Assembly (NCBI RefSeq): GCF_900112485.1 | Contig: NZ_FOMG01000005.1 | Location: 1 to 64,000, forward strand | DNA: 64,000 nt | DNA from: Clostridium uliginosum | GTDB taxonomy: Bacteria > Bacillota > Clostridia > Clostridiales > Clostridiaceae | Direction of reading: 5' to 3' | Shown: positions 62,680-64,000 of the stretch, piece by piece | How positions within the stretch are numbered: the stretch's first letter is position 1 | Layout: every line of letters starts with the position of its first letter | Program-made: the position numbers and the translations under genes | The notes under the pieces: generated by a model | The model's database searches: none | What the model was told of the DNA's origin: nothing | Seen by the model: only the letters and a program-made list of their open reading frames with translations

Positions 62680-63990
62680 TTATTTTACCATATTTTTTAT
62701 TATTTTTCTCATATCCCCTATCATATATAGTGAACCACTTATTAAAATCAAGTCATCTTTTGTAGCTTCATTTAACGCTAATTGAAATACTTCTTCATAA
62801 TCTTCTAATGCTATTGTATTAGTATTATATTTTATAATTTCATTTTTAAGTTCTTCACTTATTTCTGCTCTTTCACTATGCGGTGTTAATGCATAAACCT
62901 TATGTGCTATTGGAGTTATCTCTTGAACCATTTCCTTAACTTGTTTATCCGCTAAAATTCCTAAAAGCAGATAAATCTTATTATACTTATAGTATTTCTC
63001 TACATTTTTTCTAAGCATCTTTATTCCATCTATATTGTGAGCTCCATCTATTACCACTAAAGGATTTGTCATCAATGTTTCAAGTCTACCTATCCATTTT
63101 ACTTTTTTAAGAGATTCCTCTATTAAATTTTTATCTAATATAATTCTCTCTCTTTCGCATAATACTTCTACTGTAGTTAATGCTACACATAAATTTAAAA
63201 TTTGATGCTCTCCTATAAGTGGTAATTCAACTTCATATATGTTCATAATGCCTTTTACTTCTACTTTTTGATACACCCTTAAACCAGAATTTATATTAAT
63301 GAGTTTTCCACATTCTTTATGTACTTCATATACTTTTGCTTTTTCCTTATTTGCTTTTTCTAATATTGCCTTTGTTGCTTCTTCCTTTTGAGGATATAAT
63401 ACAAGTGGAACTCCTTCTTTAATTATTCCAGCCTTTTGAAGTGCAATTTCAGTTAGTGTATCACCTAAAATATTCATATGATCTAAGCTAATTGATGTAA
63501 TTACACTCACTACTGGAATTATTACATTAGTTGAATCCAATTCTCCTCCAAGGCCAACCTCAATAACTGCATAATCTACCTTTTCATTATAATAATATAA
63601 ATACATTAATGAAGTTAAGATTTCAAATTCAGTAGGATGCTCATAACCTTCTTCAATTACCCTGTCCACAGCCTTCTTTACTTCATTTATTAATTCTGCT
63701 AATACAACTTTTGATATATTTAAACCATTTATTTGAATCCTCTCCTCAAATTCCTCTAAATAAGGAGATGTGTACATTCCCACTTTATACCCCAATCCAA
63801 TTAACATTGTAGAAATCATTGCTGTAGTTGATCCTTTTCCATTAGTTCCTGCTACATGTACTAACTTAAGCTTCTTTTGAGGATCCCCTAGTAATTCTAA
63901 TATCCTATATGTCCTCTTAAGACCATAATTGGATCCAAATCTTCCTACACTATTTATATAGTCCATTGCTTCTTTATAATTCATGCTCAT
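62680..63990 (-). CDS. folC: Folylpolyglutamate synthase / dihydrofolate synthase
   Basis: 436 residues, full-length. P-loop HVAGTNGKGSTTAMISTML (about 45-63), Mur-ligase EVGLGGELDSTN (about 148), VSVITSISLDHMNILGDT and DGAHNIDGIKML in the C-terminal domain. Adds glutamates to folates in one-carbon metabolism. The first Met (63990) and the Met at 63984 are both possible; only 10 bases precede the start in this window, so upstream context is unseen. Confidence 0.95.
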   Translation of the reverse strand: MSMNYKEAMDYINSVGRFGSNYGLKRTYRILELLGDPQKKLKLVHVAGTNGKGSTTAMISTMLIGLGYKVGMYTSPYLEEFEERIQINGLNISKVVLAELINEVKKAVDRVIEEGYEHPTEFEILTSLMYLYYYNEKVDYAVIEVGLGGELDSTNVIIPVVSVITSISLDHMNILGDTLTEIALQKAGIIKEGVPLVLYPQKEEATKAILEKANKEKAKVYEVHKECGKLININSGLRVYQKVEVKGIMNIYEVELPLIGEHQILNLCVALTTVEVLCERERIILDKNLIEESLKKVKWIGRLETLMTNPLVVIDGAHNIDGIKMLRKNVEKYYKYNKIYLLLGILADKQVKEMVQEITPIAHKVYALTPHSERAEISEELKNEIIKYNTNTIALEDYEEVFQLALNEATKDDLILISGSLYMIGDMRKIIKNMVK

Positions 63991-64000
63991 TTGCTTTACC

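Overview
The window is a very AT-rich chromosomal segment of a spore-forming Firmicute, most likely Clostridium sensu stricto. This rests on low GC, strong AGGAGG-type ribosome sites, sporulation genes (ytxC, pdaA-like, pdaB-like, an alpha/beta SASP), a T-box ahead of pheST, an L20-type leader ahead of infC-rpmI-rplT, and a clostridial [FeFe] hydrogenase-like protein. No tRNA, rRNA, CRISPR array, prophage or intact transposase gene was seen.

Layout. 0-4.4 kb: terC-like transporter, ychF, a PdaA-type deacetylase and a cyclodeaminase-family protein. 4.4-13.5 kb: a minus-strand surface-polysaccharide cluster (O-antigen ligase-like protein, two glycosyltransferases, a MurJ/MviN flippase, a WecG/TagA transferase), then a TPR protein with an 8-bp tandem repeat in its leader and a phosphoglucomutase. 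13.8-21 kb: DUF523 protein, mutS2, a U32 peptidase-family protein and a ZapA-domain protein with a very long coiled coil. 21.5-29.2 kb: accessory block with a Ca2+/H+ antiporter, an orphan hydrogenase-like protein, a heterodimeric ABC exporter and an LD-carboxypeptidase. 29.7-39.2 kb: translation and potassium block (pheT, pheS, an rRNA methyltransferase, ktrA/ktrB-like genes, rplT, rpmI, infC, ytxC). 39.4-45.4 kb: a GME-fold-like protein, hslO, a methyltransferase, a SASP and the plus-strand operon asd-dapA-dapB. 45.8-53.6 kb: an oligopeptide ABC system with two paralogous binding proteins bracketing oppBCDF. 54.3-64 kb: a PLP aminotransferase divergent from dapH, an SSB-like protein, a PdaB-like deacetylase, DUF4364, a beta-propeller protein, a TSCPD protein, a HIRAN-domain protein and folC.

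Together asd-dapA-dapB and dapH plus the adjacent aminotransferase supply most of the acetylated diaminopimelate/lysine route, feeding peptidoglycan synthesis. MurJ, the deacetylases and the LD-carboxypeptidase also act on the wall.

The most unusual content lies between genes. Family 1 is a set of non-coding inverted-repeat elements (36 to 225 bp, ends GGCTCTGTTTT or GGCTATGTTTT). Four of six copies are flanked by perfect 8-bp direct repeats, so they look like MITEs moved by an absent transposase. Family 2 is a second dispersed palindromic family (ends TTAAGGCAYATT / AATRTGCCTTAA) with at least fifteen short, long or truncated copies. They usually lie directly after stop codons and sometimes provide the stop codon. 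Identifications come from reading motifs only; no database search was run.
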